Shown piece by piece: positions 1-7,974 of a DNA stretch of 64,000 bases; positions within the stretch are counted from its first letter, which is position 1; every line of letters starts with the position of its first letter. Both the position numbers and the translations under genes were made by a program. Source of the DNA: JAGREO01 sp020446285 (lineage in GTDB: Bacteria > Pseudomonadota > Alphaproteobacteria > Geminicoccales > Geminicoccaceae); contig JAWKVP010000009.1 of assembly GCA_041398005.1 (NCBI GenBank), positions 88,775 to 152,774 of the forward strand. The letters are read 5' to 3'. A model generated the notes under the pieces. The model worked only from the letters and a program-made list of their open reading frames with translations. It ran no database searches and was not told the origin of the DNA.

Positions 1-547
1 CCTGCAGGCCGAACTCGATTCCGGCGAGCCCCTGATTGTCGATGTCGACAAAGCCGAGAACGTGGCTGGCGAGCCGGCCGCGGGGATAGACGCGCATCTC
101 GCTGTCGATGAAGGTGACACCCGGCAGGCCCAGATCCTGGACGACCTTCTGTTCGCGCGGCGAGATGTGGCGCTTGACCCAGGTGAAGCGGCCGCCACGT
201 TCGAACCGGCGCAGGAGGTCGGCGGAATCGATGTCTCCGAGCGCATTCGCGAGGGCCATGGCGGTGCGCCGGCTGTCGATCACCCGCGCCGGATCGGCCA
301 CCACCGAAAGCGTGACGATGTTGGTGGCGAGCAGTTCGCCGTTGCGGTCGCGGATATCGGCCCGTCGCGGGTCGGGTGCATCCGCGCCCATGACCGATGC
401 GTGCCGCGCATTGCCGTTCCCGCGGGTCGCAAGATCGACGAGGCGGATGCCGAGCGAAAGGAAGGCGACGACGAAGAGCGCCGCCACGATGCTTATGCGC
501 AGATGCGCCGGATTCTTTCTCGGGGAACGGGGATCGAACGCGATCAT
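1..547 (-). CDS. ftsI: FtsI / penicillin-binding protein 3, N-terminal part
   Basis: Septal peptidoglycan transpeptidase of the divisome, anchored in the inner membrane with its catalytic part in the periplasm. Only about 182 N-terminal residues are in the window; the gene runs off the left edge. A single membrane segment is visible at about residues 16-36 after a basic N-terminus. It is followed by the start of the PBP dimerisation domain, with the typical RADIRDRNGELLA stretch at residues 62-74 and a later PRGRLASHVLGF segment. The transpeptidase domain (SxxK, SxN, KTG) lies outside the window. The start ATG overlaps the ftsL stop as ATGA, which fixes the start and implies translational coupling in the order rsmH-ftsL-ftsI. 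Membership of this family is known from such operons; function is inferred from family and context. Confidence 0.93.
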   Translation of the reverse strand, partial: MIAFDPRSPRKNPAHLRISIVAALFVVAFLSLGIRLVDLATRGNGNARHASVMGADAPDPRRADIRDRNGELLATNIVTLSVVADPARVIDSRRTAMALANALGDIDSADLLRRFERGGRFTWVKRHISPREQKVVQDLGLPGVTFIDSEMRVYPRGRLASHVLGFVDIDNQGLAGIEFGLQ

Positions 548-933
548 TGCGGGCCTCCCTCGTGATCGAGGCGGAAGCGGTAGATCGGCTTGGCGAGAAA
601 CGCGGCCTCGCCTCCGGATGGCAAGACGAAGGGAATGCTGTCACGGCTGAGTTCGAGTTGCCGCATCCGCCCGATCTGCTCGATATCGATGATCCGCCCG
701 GCCGAGGCCGGAACCATGTCCAGCACCGACGCCTGCCTGCCCAGCCTCTCGGGACGGGTCAGATACGCCCAGTCCGCTTCCAGCGTGGCGATCTCCCAGC
801 GCGTCTCCTCGATGTCGGCATCGAGGCGGGCGAGCTCCGCGCCGAGGCGCACGACCGAGTATTTCAGGTGGAACACGCCGGCTGCGACCAGCACGGTGAA
901 CAGCAGCAGGACGGCGATCTGTCGGGTCATCAT
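544..933 (-). CDS. ftsL: Cell division protein FtsL
   Basis: Small bitopic divisome protein that, in the family, forms a coiled coil with FtsB/DivIC and FtsQ and activates FtsW-FtsI. The 129-residue product has a short cytoplasmic start, one membrane helix at about residues 5-22 and a predicted coiled coil at about residues 27-60 rich in Leu, Glu and Arg. These are followed by the YLTRPERLGRQA motif typical of alphaproteobacterial FtsL. It overlaps rsmH (start) and ftsI (stop) by 4 bp each, as expected in the mra/dcw operon. FtsL proteins are poorly conserved in sequence, so the call rests on topology, the motif and position. Confidence 0.9.
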   Translation of the reverse strand: MMTRQIAVLLLFTVLVAAGVFHLKYSVVRLGAELARLDADIEETRWEIATLEADWAYLTRPERLGRQASVLDMVPASAGRIIDIEQIGRMRQLELSRDSIPFVLPSGGEAAFLAKPIYRFRLDHEGGPQ

Positions 934-1880
934 GCGGCCAGCCTCCGGTCCGTCTCCGGATCGTCCGCGGCCAGACGCTCGGCGACGCGCAGGCGGGCGG
1001 AGCGGGCACGGGGGTTGCGGCCGACCTCGGCGGGTGCCGGCAGGATCGCCTTGCGTCTAAGAAAACGCATCTCCGGCGCGGGACCATCGACGACGGGCAG
1101 ATGCCGCGAAATCGTTCGCCCGCGACCGCTCCGCTCGTCGATGAACCGCTTGACCATCCGGTCCTCGGCCGAATGGAAGGCGACGATCACGAGCCGGCCG
1201 CCCGGAGCGAGCAGTTGCAACGAGGCATGGAGCGCCGCCTCGAGTTCGCCGAGCTCGTCATTGACCGCGATGCGCAGCGCCTGGAAGACCTGCGTCGCCG
1301 GATCGCGACCGGGCTTCACCCGGCGCTTGGCCGCGGCGACCGTTGCAGCGAGATCGCCGGTCGTGGAGAAGGGCCGTTCCGCACGCCTCGCGACGATCGC
1401 GCGGGCGACACGGCCGGCCTCGGGCTCGTCGCCGAATTCCCTGAAAAGAGCCGCCAGCTCATCGCCGGAGAGCCGCGCCACGAGATCCGCGGCACTCTCG
1501 CCCTCACCGCCCATGCGCATGTCGAGCGGCCCGTCCAGACGGAAGGAAAAACCGCGCGCCGCATCGTCGAGCTGGAAGGAGGACACGCCGATATCGAGAA
1601 CGATCCCGTCGAGACGCCCGAAACCGGCAGCCGCCGCAAGCTCCGCCATCGCCGAGAAGCGCCCGGCGAGCATCGTCAGCCGCGGCTCGCCCTGTGCCAG
1701 CTGCCGCCCGCGCCCGATGGCCTCGGGATCGCGGTCGATCGCCAGCACATGACAGTCCGCCGCCTCGAGGATCGCGCGCGTATAGCCTCCGCCGCCGAAC
1801 GTGGCGTCCAGATAGACGCCTCCATCACGGGGCGCCAGCGCGCTCACCATTTCGGCGAGCATGACAGGCTCATGGGCCAT
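930..1880 (-). CDS. rsmH: 16S rRNA (cytosine1402-N4)-methyltransferase RsmH (MraW)
   Basis: S-adenosylmethionine-dependent methyltransferase that modifies C1402 of 16S rRNA at the ribosomal P site. The 316-residue product is of family length. It starts with HEPVMLAEMVSAL and carries the glycine-rich SAM-binding motif DATFGGGGYTRAIL at about residues 25-38. The later GRLDGIVLDIGVSS and GRLVIVAFHSAEDR motifs are diagnostic of MraW. It is the first gene of the visible minus-strand operon leading to ftsL and ftsI. mraZ, which normally precedes it, is not present immediately upstream; instead there is an AT-rich gene-free stretch, from which the operon is presumably transcribed. Confidence 0.96.
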   Translation of the reverse strand: MAHEPVMLAEMVSALAPRDGGVYLDATFGGGGYTRAILEAADCHVLAIDRDPEAIGRGRQLAQGEPRLTMLAGRFSAMAELAAAAGFGRLDGIVLDIGVSSFQLDDAARGFSFRLDGPLDMRMGGEGESAADLVARLSGDELAALFREFGDEPEAGRVARAIVARRAERPFSTTGDLAATVAAAKRRVKPGRDPATQVFQALRIAVNDELGELEAALHASLQLLAPGGRLVIVAFHSAEDRMVKRFIDERSGRGRTISRHLPVVDGPAPEMRFLRRKAILPAPAEVGRNPRARSARLRVAERLAADDPETDRRLAA

Positions 1881-1895
1881 TCGGTTATCCAGAAC

Positions 1896-1904
1896 TTATC
1901 CACA
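1896..1904 (+). promoter_or_regulatory. Perfect DnaA box
   Basis: Exact match to the consensus TTATCCACA, 16 bases upstream of the rsmH start codon. A near-match TTATCCAGA lies 11 bases away at 1885. Its position suggests that DnaA could bind over the 5' end or promoter-proximal part of the division operon. The match is seen directly; the binding is inferred. Confidence 0.6.
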
Positions 1905-2347
1905 GGTCATGATCTTCAATTCTCCAACCGCGAGAATCAACCGAAAATGAACCTAACCACACACGCAAACCTGCAATGGAGTTTCGCACGAAACAGTAAT
2001 GAGCCCTGATCCTGCCAGCACACCCAGCCACAATGAAAATGCCACCGAATGTCTGCGCTTGCCCTGTGCGCAGCTTGCTTTCAGGCATTACTCATTTCTA
2101 ACCGAAAGTGAAAAACCCAACGCAAGCGACACCTTGCCTTGCTCGTTCGAATTCTTTGATCTGTTTGCAAATTGCTGGCCGGAGACCTGTCAATCCGCTT
2201 TCGGGAAAAGGCTTCGACTGAGTTGCAAGGTTGCTACAGACTAACCTTCACACCACCTGTGGTCAAGCATGGATAACCGATATACTACTCCAAGACTTAC
2301 ACATAACATTTTGAAATTCATTCATATTTTTCTGAAAAGAATATTTC

Positions 2348-2356
2348 TGTGGATAA
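2348..2356 (-). promoter_or_regulatory. Perfect DnaA box, opposite orientation
   Basis: TGTGGATAA is the reverse complement of TTATCCACA. It sits directly beside the most AT-rich part of the gene-free region (2275-2347), the arrangement expected of a DNA-unwinding element flanked by a DnaA box. With only two perfect boxes 450 bases apart, the evidence for an origin is incomplete. Confidence 0.55.
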
Positions 2357-2451
2357 CTCGTGTATCACCTGTGAGTGTTCGAGGCATGACCCGCTCATAC
2401 ACCGGTCACGCTAAGTGCGCCATCCTTCTCCGAAGGCATCAGCGGGAAAAT

Positions 2452-2840
2452 GCGGGCGGCCTGTAAGCCGGGTTCTGTTCCCGGCAAGGCCGGGCGGTGG
2501 CCATTCATCTGGGATGCCCGTCGCCGGACACCTCGCGCGACCTACCCGAACGACCGTCCCGAAGACAGGATTGCCCGCAAGGGCTGCCGTTCCTACTTGG
2601 TCTTGCTCCCGGTGGGGTTTGCCATGCCGGCGACGTTGCCGCCGCCGCGGTGCGCTCTTGCCGCACCCTTTCACCCTTGCCCGCGAACCCGGAGGCTCCG
2701 GCGGGCGGTCTGCTCTCTGTGGCACTTTCCCTGGGGTCACCCCCGCCGGGAATTACCCGGCACCGTGTCTCCGTGGAGCCCGGACTTTCCTCCCCCGCAA
2801 CCGGCTCAACCGGAACGGGAGCGGCCACCCGGCCACCCGC
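2452..2840 (-). ncRNA. rnpB: RNase P RNA (class A)
   Basis: Catalytic RNA that trims tRNA 5' ends. On the minus strand the conserved 5' core GAGGAAAGTCCGGGCTCC appears just inside the start, followed by GGGTGACCCCAGGGAAAGTGCCACAGAG and the late AGATGAATGGCCACC and GAACCCGGCTTA elements. The outer helix P1 pairs the 5' GCGGGTGGCC with the 3' GGCCGCCCGC, which sets the ends to within a few bases. The length of about 389 nt fits a bacterial type A RNA. The apparent open reading frames across this stretch are artefacts. It is transcribed in the same direction as rsmH, from beyond 2840. Confidence 0.95.
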
Positions 2841-2870
2841 ACGAAAACCGTGTCTAGAGTGTTTTCAACG

Positions 2871-3128
2871 ATGACGGAACCACCCGAATCCGGCGAACCG
2901 CCGAAATCACGACACCCCGGCTGCAAGCGCTGTGAAACCGCCGAAACCATGGTGAAGGATACAGCCGCGAAACTCGGCATCGAAGTCGATGTCGAAAAGG
3001 TCACCGATCCCAGATCCATTGCCATGGCAGGCGTGATTTCCACACCCGGCATCTCGGTTGATGGCAAACTCGTCCACGCAGGCGGTCTGCCGCAAGCGGA
3101 TGCTCTCGAAAAGTGGTTGAGGGCATGA
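2871..3128 (+). CDS. Thioredoxin-like [redox-active disulfide] small protein
   Basis: An 85-residue protein of the thioredoxin/glutaredoxin fold resembling redox-active disulfide protein 2. A CxxC pair (GCKRCETAE, about residues 17-24) is followed by a helix, a VDVEKVTD strand, the cis-proline segment GVISTPGISVDGKLVHAGG and a C-terminal helix. It probably acts as a thiol-disulfide or metal-thiolate exchanger in the cytoplasm; no signal peptide is seen. The chosen ATG gives a compact family-length product, although the frame is open further upstream across the rnpB region. A terminator-like hairpin follows at 3235. The partner is unknown. Confidence 0.75.
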   Translation: MTEPPESGEPPKSRHPGCKRCETAETMVKDTAAKLGIEVDVEKVTDPRSIAMAGVISTPGISVDGKLVHAGGLPQADALEKWLRA

Positions 3129-3234
3129 TGCCGGGACATCCCGGCGCGCAGACGGGCCGGGCATGATCGCGACCGCGAAACGTGCGGAGATCACGCCCGA
3201 TACCGATGCAAATGACCGTCAAGACAGGAACACC

Positions 3235-3267
3235 CGCCCGCCGCGGGTTCGGCGGACGGGCGTTTTT
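3235..3267 (+). terminator. Rho-independent terminator after the thioredoxin-like gene
   Basis: CGCCCG at 3235-3240 pairs with CGGGCG at 3257-3262, with further inner pairs. The stem is followed immediately by five T residues on the plus strand. It lies about 105 bases after the stop codon. Confidence 0.65.
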
Positions 3268-3286
3268 GTGAATAGCCGGAAAAGGA

Positions 3287-4501
3287 TCAGTCGCTTGCCG
3301 GGCGCATTTCCCTGACCTTTTCGTCGGTCGGCAGGTAGTCGGCGCCGTCGGCATAGTGCCAGTCGCGCATGGTTCCGCGGCCGTCTTCCACCGTCAGATA
3401 GCCGACATAGGCGCCCATGGTGGACTGGTGGTCGATGGCGCGATAGCTGATCGGTCCGAAGGGCGAGCCGAATTCGAGCCCCTTCATCGCATCGACCATG
3501 GTTTCGGTATCCGTGTCGCCACCGGTCCGCTCCAGAAGGGCGGCGATGCCGAGCATGGTGTTGTAGCCGACGATCGAGCCGACGCGCGGATGATCGTCAT
3601 ATTTTGCCAGATAGGCTTCGAGGAATGCCTTGTGTTCGGGCGTATCGATCCTGTCCCAGGGATAGCCGGTCACCAGCCAGCCCTCGGGCGCCTCGTCCTC
3701 GAGCGGATCGAGATATTCCGGTTCGCCGGTGAGCAGGCCGACGATGAAGCGGTCCTCGAACAGGCCCCGGTCAGTGCCCTCGCGCACCAGTTTGGCGACA
3801 TCGCCGCCGAAGGTGACATTGTAGATGGCATCCGGCTCGGCCGCGGCCAGCGCCTGCACCTCCGCGCCGGCATCGATCTTGAAGAGCGCCGGCCATTGTT
3901 CGGCGACCCATTCGATGTCCGGCTGCAGCTCGTTCATCGCCTCCTTGAAGGCATTTACCGCATCCTTGCCGTAGGCATAGTTCGGCGCGATGGTCGCCCA
4001 GCGCTTCCGGCCCTGCTTGGCCGCCTCCTCGGCGAGCATCCGCGCCTGCATGTAGGTGTTGGGACGCAGCCGGAAGGTGTAGCGGTTGCCGTCCTGCCAG
4101 GTGAGCGAGTCGGCGAGCGGCTCGGCGGCGATGTAGAGCACCTTCTTCTCGCCGGCATAGGCGCCAAGCGCAAGGCCGATATGGCTGAAGAGCGAGCCGG
4201 AGATCAGCGCGACGCCATCGCGGGCGAACAGTTCCTCGGCCACCTTGACCGCCTCGCCGGGTTCGCCCTGATCGTCGCGGCTGACCAGCTCCAGCATCCT
4301 GCCGCCGGCACCGCCGGCCTCGTTGATCTGTTCGATCGCGAGTTCCGCGCCCATGCGGTAGGGTTCGGTATGCGCCGGAAGCCGCGTGTACGAATTGATG
4401 TCGCCGATCCTGACCACATCCTGGGCCCGCGCCTGCGGGGTGGCGATGGATGACATGAGCAGAAGTGAGAAGGCGCCCAGCGCCCGACGGCTGAGATTCA
4501 T
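3287..4501 (-). CDS. ABC transporter substrate-binding protein, branched-chain amino acid/amide type
   Basis: Periplasmic solute receptor of the type I binding-protein fold (Peripla_BP_6, the LivK/UrtA/AmiC superfamily). The 404-residue product starts MNLSRRALGAF with a signal peptide cleaved after about residue 27 (ATPQARAQ). It then reads VVRIGDINSYTRLPA, the typical first strand and ligand loop, and later SGSLFSHIGLALGAYAGEKKVLYIAAEP and YGKDAVNAFKEAMNE segments. The start was moved in from a longer open frame because the signal peptide begins here. No permease or ATPase genes are adjacent, so it is an orphan receptor in this window; its partner must be elsewhere. The ligand cannot be read from sequence. 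The 262 bases upstream, shared divergently with iscA, contain no gene. Confidence 0.85.
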   Translation of the reverse strand: MNLSRRALGAFSLLLMSSIATPQARAQDVVRIGDINSYTRLPAHTEPYRMGAELAIEQINEAGGAGGRMLELVSRDDQGEPGEAVKVAEELFARDGVALISGSLFSHIGLALGAYAGEKKVLYIAAEPLADSLTWQDGNRYTFRLRPNTYMQARMLAEEAAKQGRKRWATIAPNYAYGKDAVNAFKEAMNELQPDIEWVAEQWPALFKIDAGAEVQALAAAEPDAIYNVTFGGDVAKLVREGTDRGLFEDRFIVGLLTGEPEYLDPLEDEAPEGWLVTGYPWDRIDTPEHKAFLEAYLAKYDDHPRVGSIVGYNTMLGIAALLERTGGDTDTETMVDAMKGLEFGSPFGPISYRAIDHQSTMGAYVGYLTVEDGRGTMRDWHYADGADYLPTDEKVREMRPASD

Positions 4502-4763
4502 TCCCGGACTCCCTTTTGGATACCGTTTCATGAGACGGTCGATCATGAGGCGGATGGAACCGCCTGACAAGCCACTCCCATCCGGCATGACATGCCGCAC
4601 GATGTGGCGGGGCAGATGAGAATCGTCTTGAACCGCGTGATCCGGTATCGCTTCTTCCCTTGCCCTTTGGTGTTGTCGTGCGCATCTAGTGGAAAGACCC
4701 CGCGGCATTCGTGTCCGGGGTGACGGCAGGCGTTCGACTGGAAGGAACCCGACTGGAAGGAAC

Positions 4764-5099
4764 ATGGCCAAACCGATCGTGTCGATGACACAAGCCGCGC
4801 GGAGCCGGGCCCGCCATCTGCTCGATACACAGGGGCAGGGAGCCGAGGGGATCAAGCTGTCGGTCAAGCCGACGGGCTGCTCCGGCTATTCCTACATGAT
4901 GGATTTCGCAAGCGAGATCGGACCGGGTGACGAGGTGGTCGACATCGACGGGGTGCGCCTCGTCGTCGATCCGAATGCGGTGATGTATGTGCTCGGGACC
5001 GAGATCGACTTCAGGGAGGACAGGCTCGGCGCCCAGTTCGTCTTCACCAATCCCAACGAGAAGAGCCGGTGTGGTTGCGGCGAGAGCTTTTCCGTCTGA
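4764..5099 (+). CDS. iscA: Iron-sulfur cluster assembly/carrier protein IscA (HesB family)
   Basis: A-type carrier that delivers Fe-S clusters to target proteins in the cytoplasm. The 111-residue product has the three conserved cysteines: one in VKPTGCSGYSYMMDF (about residue 38) and the CGCGESF pair near the C-terminus. The start at 4764 has a good ribosome-binding site (GGAAGGAA) and gives the standard length. It is the first of three tightly packed genes (iscA, ferredoxin, mnmA), a grouping that links Fe-S assembly with sulfur transfer to tRNA. Confidence 0.93.
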   Translation: MAKPIVSMTQAARSRARHLLDTQGQGAEGIKLSVKPTGCSGYSYMMDFASEIGPGDEVVDIDGVRLVVDPNAVMYVLGTEIDFREDRLGAQFVFTNPNEKSRCGCGESFSV

Positions 5100-5100
5100 G

Positions 5101-5415
5101 ATGCCAACCGTCATCTTCGAATTGCCCGGCGGCGTGCTCCGTTCGGTCGAGGTGGATCGTGGCGTGAGCGTGCTCGAGGCAGCGCGGCTCGGCGATATTG
5201 CCATCGAGGGAACCTGCGGCGGCTCGATGGCCTGTGCCACCTGCCATGTTCATGTCGACGAGGCCCAGTTCGACGAACTCGGTGAACCGACACCGGAAGA
5301 GGAGGACATGCTGGATCTGGCGCGCGAACCCGCACCGACCTCCCGGCTGGGTTGCCAGATCCGCGTTGCCGCCGATCTTCGCCTCAGGGTGCCGGGCTCC
5401 AGTCTTCTGGAATGA
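5101..5415 (+). CDS. [2Fe-2S] ferredoxin, adrenodoxin type
   Basis: Small electron carrier of 104 residues. The cluster ligands are visible as C-x5-C-x2-C in the segment GTCGGSMACATCHVHV (about residues 38-53), with the fourth cysteine in SRLGCQIRV. This spacing is that of adrenodoxin/Isc-type ferredoxins, which supply electrons for Fe-S cluster assembly. It begins one base after the iscA stop and ends overlapping the mnmA start as ATGA, so it is probably co-transcribed and coupled with both. Confidence 0.92.
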   Translation: MPTVIFELPGGVLRSVEVDRGVSVLEAARLGDIAIEGTCGGSMACATCHVHVDEAQFDELGEPTPEEEDMLDLAREPAPTSRLGCQIRVAADLRLRVPGSSLLE

Positions 5416-6500
5416 CCATGCAGGACCAGCATCTGTCGAAGGGGGCGCGGGTCGTCGTCGCCATGTCGGGCGGCGTCGACAGTTCGGTGGTCGCCGCGCT
5501 GTTCCATGAGGCGGGTTTCGAGACCATCGGGATCACCCTGCAGCTCTACGATCACAGCACCGCCAGCGGCCGCAAGGGTGCCTGCTGCGCCGGTCAGGAT
5601 ATCCACGATGCGCGCGACGTGTGCGAGCGGCTGGGCATTCCGCATTATGTGCTCGACATGGAAGAGCGGTTCAAAAAGGCGGTGATCGAGGATTTCGCCG
5701 CGAACTACGGTGCGGGACGAACGCCCGTTCCCTGCATCCGCTGCAACCAGACGGTCAAGTTCACCGATCTGCTCGGCGTCGCCCGCGATCTCGGTGCGGA
5801 GGCGCTGGCGACCGGGCATTATGTCCGAAGAGTGCAGCGTGGCGACCTCGCCGAGATGCACCGGGCGCGCGACCGTGCGAAGGACCAGAGCTACTTTCTC
5901 TTCGCGACGACCCGCGAGCAGCTCGCCTTCAGCCGTTTCCCGCTCGGCGATCTCGAGAAACAGGAGACGCGCGCGCATGCCGAACGGCTTGCCCTGCCGG
6001 TCGCACGCAAGCCCGAAAGCCAGGATATCTGCTTCGTGCCGCAGGGACATTACAGCACGATCGTGGGCCGGCTCCATCCCGAAGCGCTGGCCGAAGGCGA
6101 GATCGTCGATGTCGATGGCACCGTCATCGGCCGGCACAAGGGGGTGGGCAACTACACGGTCGGCCAGCGGCGCGGATTGCAGCTGAGCACCGGCGAACGC
6201 CTGTATGTCACTGCCATTGATCCCGGACGGCACAGGATTACCGTCGGTCCGCGCGAGGCGACGCTCAGGACGGGTGCGGAACTGCGCGACATCAACCTGC
6301 TCGCCGAGGTCGACGGCAAGGTGGAGGCAATGGTCAAGCATCGCTACAACGAACCGGCGGTCGCGGCGCGCTTCGATCCCGCGCACGGTACCGTCGATTT
6401 CGTCGAGCCACAGGGCAGCATCGCCCGCGGACAGGCCTGCGTCGCCTATGACGGCGAGCGCGTGCTCGGTGGCGGCTGGATCGAGGCAGCGCTGGGCTGA
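5412..6500 (+). CDS. mnmA: tRNA-specific 2-thiouridylase MnmA
   Basis: ATP-dependent enzyme that inserts sulfur at position 2 of the wobble uridine (s2U34) of tRNAs for Lys, Glu and Gln. The 362-residue product has the PP-loop VVAMSGGVDSSVVAAL at about residues 14-29, the catalytic cysteine in PVPCIRCNQTVKF (about residue 112) and the second cysteine in SQDICFVPQG (about residue 211). It ends with the beta-barrel domain typical of MnmA. An alternative ATG two codons downstream (5418) would change little; the upstream one overlaps the ferredoxin stop. Placement with iscA and ferredoxin fits its sulfur and Fe-S biology. Confidence 0.95.
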   Translation: MTMQDQHLSKGARVVVAMSGGVDSSVVAALFHEAGFETIGITLQLYDHSTASGRKGACCAGQDIHDARDVCERLGIPHYVLDMEERFKKAVIEDFAANYGAGRTPVPCIRCNQTVKFTDLLGVARDLGAEALATGHYVRRVQRGDLAEMHRARDRAKDQSYFLFATTREQLAFSRFPLGDLEKQETRAHAERLALPVARKPESQDICFVPQGHYSTIVGRLHPEALAEGEIVDVDGTVIGRHKGVGNYTVGQRRGLQLSTGERLYVTAIDPGRHRITVGPREATLRTGAELRDINLLAEVDGKVEAMVKHRYNEPAVAARFDPAHGTVDFVEPQGSIARGQACVAYDGERVLGGGWIEAALG

Positions 6501-6515
6501 GCCGGGCATCGTCGT

Positions 6516-6549
6516 AAAAATCCCCGCACCGGCGGGCGATGCGGGGATT
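6516..6549 (-). terminator. Rho-independent terminator between convergent mnmA and icd
   Basis: AATCCCCGCA (6519-6528) pairs perfectly with TGCGGGGATT (6540-6549) around an 11-base loop. Read on the minus strand, the stem runs into five U residues, so it serves icd best. On the plus strand it lacks a strong T run but may still act for mnmA. Confidence 0.75.
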
Positions 6550-6580
6550 GTGACTGTTTGTCAGGATGAACCCCGCGGGG

Positions 6581-7798
6581 TCAGGCGGACATCTTGCGCT
6601 TCATGTTGGTGTCGAGGGCCTCAAGGAACCTGTTGGTGGTCAGCCAGGGCTGGTCGGGGCCGATGAGCAGGGCGAGATCCTTGGTCATCTGGCCGCCCTC
6701 GACGGTCTCGATGCAGACCTCCTCGAGTTTCTGCGCGAATGCGCTCACCTCGGGCGTCCCGTCGAGATTGCCGCGATAGGTCAGGCCGCGCGTCCACGCG
6801 AAGATCGAGGCGATCGGGTTGGTCGAGGTCTCCTTGCCCTGCTGGTGCTGGCGATAGTGCCGGGTGACGGTGCCATGCGCCGCCTCGGCCTCGACGGTCT
6901 TGCCGTCCGGGGTCATGAGCACCGAGGTCATCAGGCCGAGCGAGCCGAAGCCCTGGGCGACGGTGTCGGACTGGACGTCGCCATCATAGTTCTTGCAGGC
7001 CCAGACGAAGGCACCGTTCCACTTCATCGCGCAGGCGACCATGTCGTCGATGAGGCGATGTTCGTAGGTGATGCCGGCCTTGGCGAACTTGTCCTTGAAC
7101 TCGCTCTCGAAGACGTCCTCGAACAGATCCTTGAAGCGGCCGTCATACTTCTTGAGGATGGTGTTCTTGGTCGAGAGATAGACCGGCCAGTTGCGCAACA
7201 GGCCGTAATTCATGCAGGCGCGGGCAAAGTCGCGGATGCTCTCGTCGAGATTGTACATGCCCATGGCGACGCCGGCGCCGGGGAACCTGAAGATCTCGAA
7301 TTCCTGCGCCTCGCCGCCGCCTTCGGGCTCGAAGCGCATGGTGAGCTTGCCCTTGCCGGGGATCAGCATGTCGGTGGCGCGATACTGGTCGCCGAAGGCA
7401 TGACGGCCGATGACGATGGGCTGGGTCCAGCCCGGAACGAGACGCGGCACATTCTTGCAGATGATCGGCTCGCGGAAGACGGTGCCGCCGAGGATGTTGC
7501 GGATGGTGCCGTTGGGCGACCGCCACATCTGCTTGAGGCCGAATTCCTCGACCCGCTGCTCGTCGGGGGTGATGGTGGCGCACTTGACACCGACATTGTG
7601 CTTTTTGATCGCCTCTGCGGCGTCGATGGTGATCTGGTCGTTCGTCTCGTCACGCTTCTGCACCGAGAGATCGTAATAGAGCAGGTCGACATCGAGATAG
7701 GGGTGGATCAGCTTGTCCTTGATCATCTCCCAGATGATCCGTGTCATCTCGTCGCCATCGATCTCGACGATCGGATTCTTCACCTTGATCTTGCTCAT
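6581..7798 (-). CDS. icd: Isocitrate dehydrogenase, NADP-dependent, dimeric type
   Basis: TCA-cycle enzyme converting isocitrate to 2-oxoglutarate and CO2 with NADPH formation. The 405-residue protein is the homodimeric, eukaryote-like subfamily common in alphaproteobacteria. Seen are KVKNPIVEIDGDEMTRIIW at the start, SPNGTIRNILGGTVFREPI (substrate binding), YEHRLIDDMVACAMK, NYDGDVQSDTVAQGFGSLGLMTSVL (metal-binding aspartates) and EAAHGTVTRHYR (cofactor loop). The start at 7798 is preferred over a 13-codon extension because family members begin with MSKIKV. It is monocistronic, with a terminator at 6516-6549. Confidence 0.96.
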   Translation of the reverse strand: MSKIKVKNPIVEIDGDEMTRIIWEMIKDKLIHPYLDVDLLYYDLSVQKRDETNDQITIDAAEAIKKHNVGVKCATITPDEQRVEEFGLKQMWRSPNGTIRNILGGTVFREPIICKNVPRLVPGWTQPIVIGRHAFGDQYRATDMLIPGKGKLTMRFEPEGGGEAQEFEIFRFPGAGVAMGMYNLDESIRDFARACMNYGLLRNWPVYLSTKNTILKKYDGRFKDLFEDVFESEFKDKFAKAGITYEHRLIDDMVACAMKWNGAFVWACKNYDGDVQSDTVAQGFGSLGLMTSVLMTPDGKTVEAEAAHGTVTRHYRQHQQGKETSTNPIASIFAWTRGLTYRGNLDGTPEVSAFAQKLEEVCIETVEGGQMTKDLALLIGPDQPWLTTNRFLEALDTNMKRKMSA

Positions 7799-7950
7799 GC
7801 CTTGGCCTCTCCGGTGCTGTATGCTCGACCCAAGCATCTAGCGCAGGTCCGCGTCATGCGACAGGGGCTAGCGATGGCGCGTCGCACCGATTGCGGATGC
7901 CGGTCCGCGAATTCCACCATCCGAAAGACAGCCTGTTTGATATCGGCTTG

Positions 7951-7963
7951 CTTACGTTGTAAG
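7951..7963. promoter_or_regulatory. Short palindrome upstream of cobS
   Basis: CTTAC-GTT-GTAAG, a perfect 5-bp inverted repeat in the intergenic region about 100 bases before cobS. It could be an operator half-site pair for the cobST promoter. Nothing identifies the regulator, and a chance match is possible. Confidence 0.25.
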
Positions 7964-7974
7964 TCGGACGGCAT

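Larger units (their letters stand above)
1881..2451. other. Gene-free AT-rich region with DnaA boxes (promoter region or candidate origin)
   Basis: About 570 bases with no credible gene. It is clearly AT-richer than the flanks, most strongly at 2270-2360. It holds two exact TTATCCACA DnaA boxes (1896-1904 plus, 2348-2356 minus), a one-off variant at 1885-1893 and a GGATAACC at about 2271. A loosely repeated AACCGAAA-TGAA element occurs at about 1938 and 2099. Its minimum role is to carry the promoter of the rsmH-ftsL-ftsI operon and sequence downstream of rnpB. DnaA-dependent regulation or replication initiation is inference. Confidence 0.6.

Noticed and set aside
1885..2088. A 67-residue minus-strand frame upstream of rsmH as a possible mraZ
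   Set aside because: It has none of the MraZ/AbrB-like motifs and is too short; the region is better read as regulatory.
2411..2860. Multiple proteins across 2411-2860 on both strands
   Set aside because: They overlap the complete RNase P RNA and show no domain.
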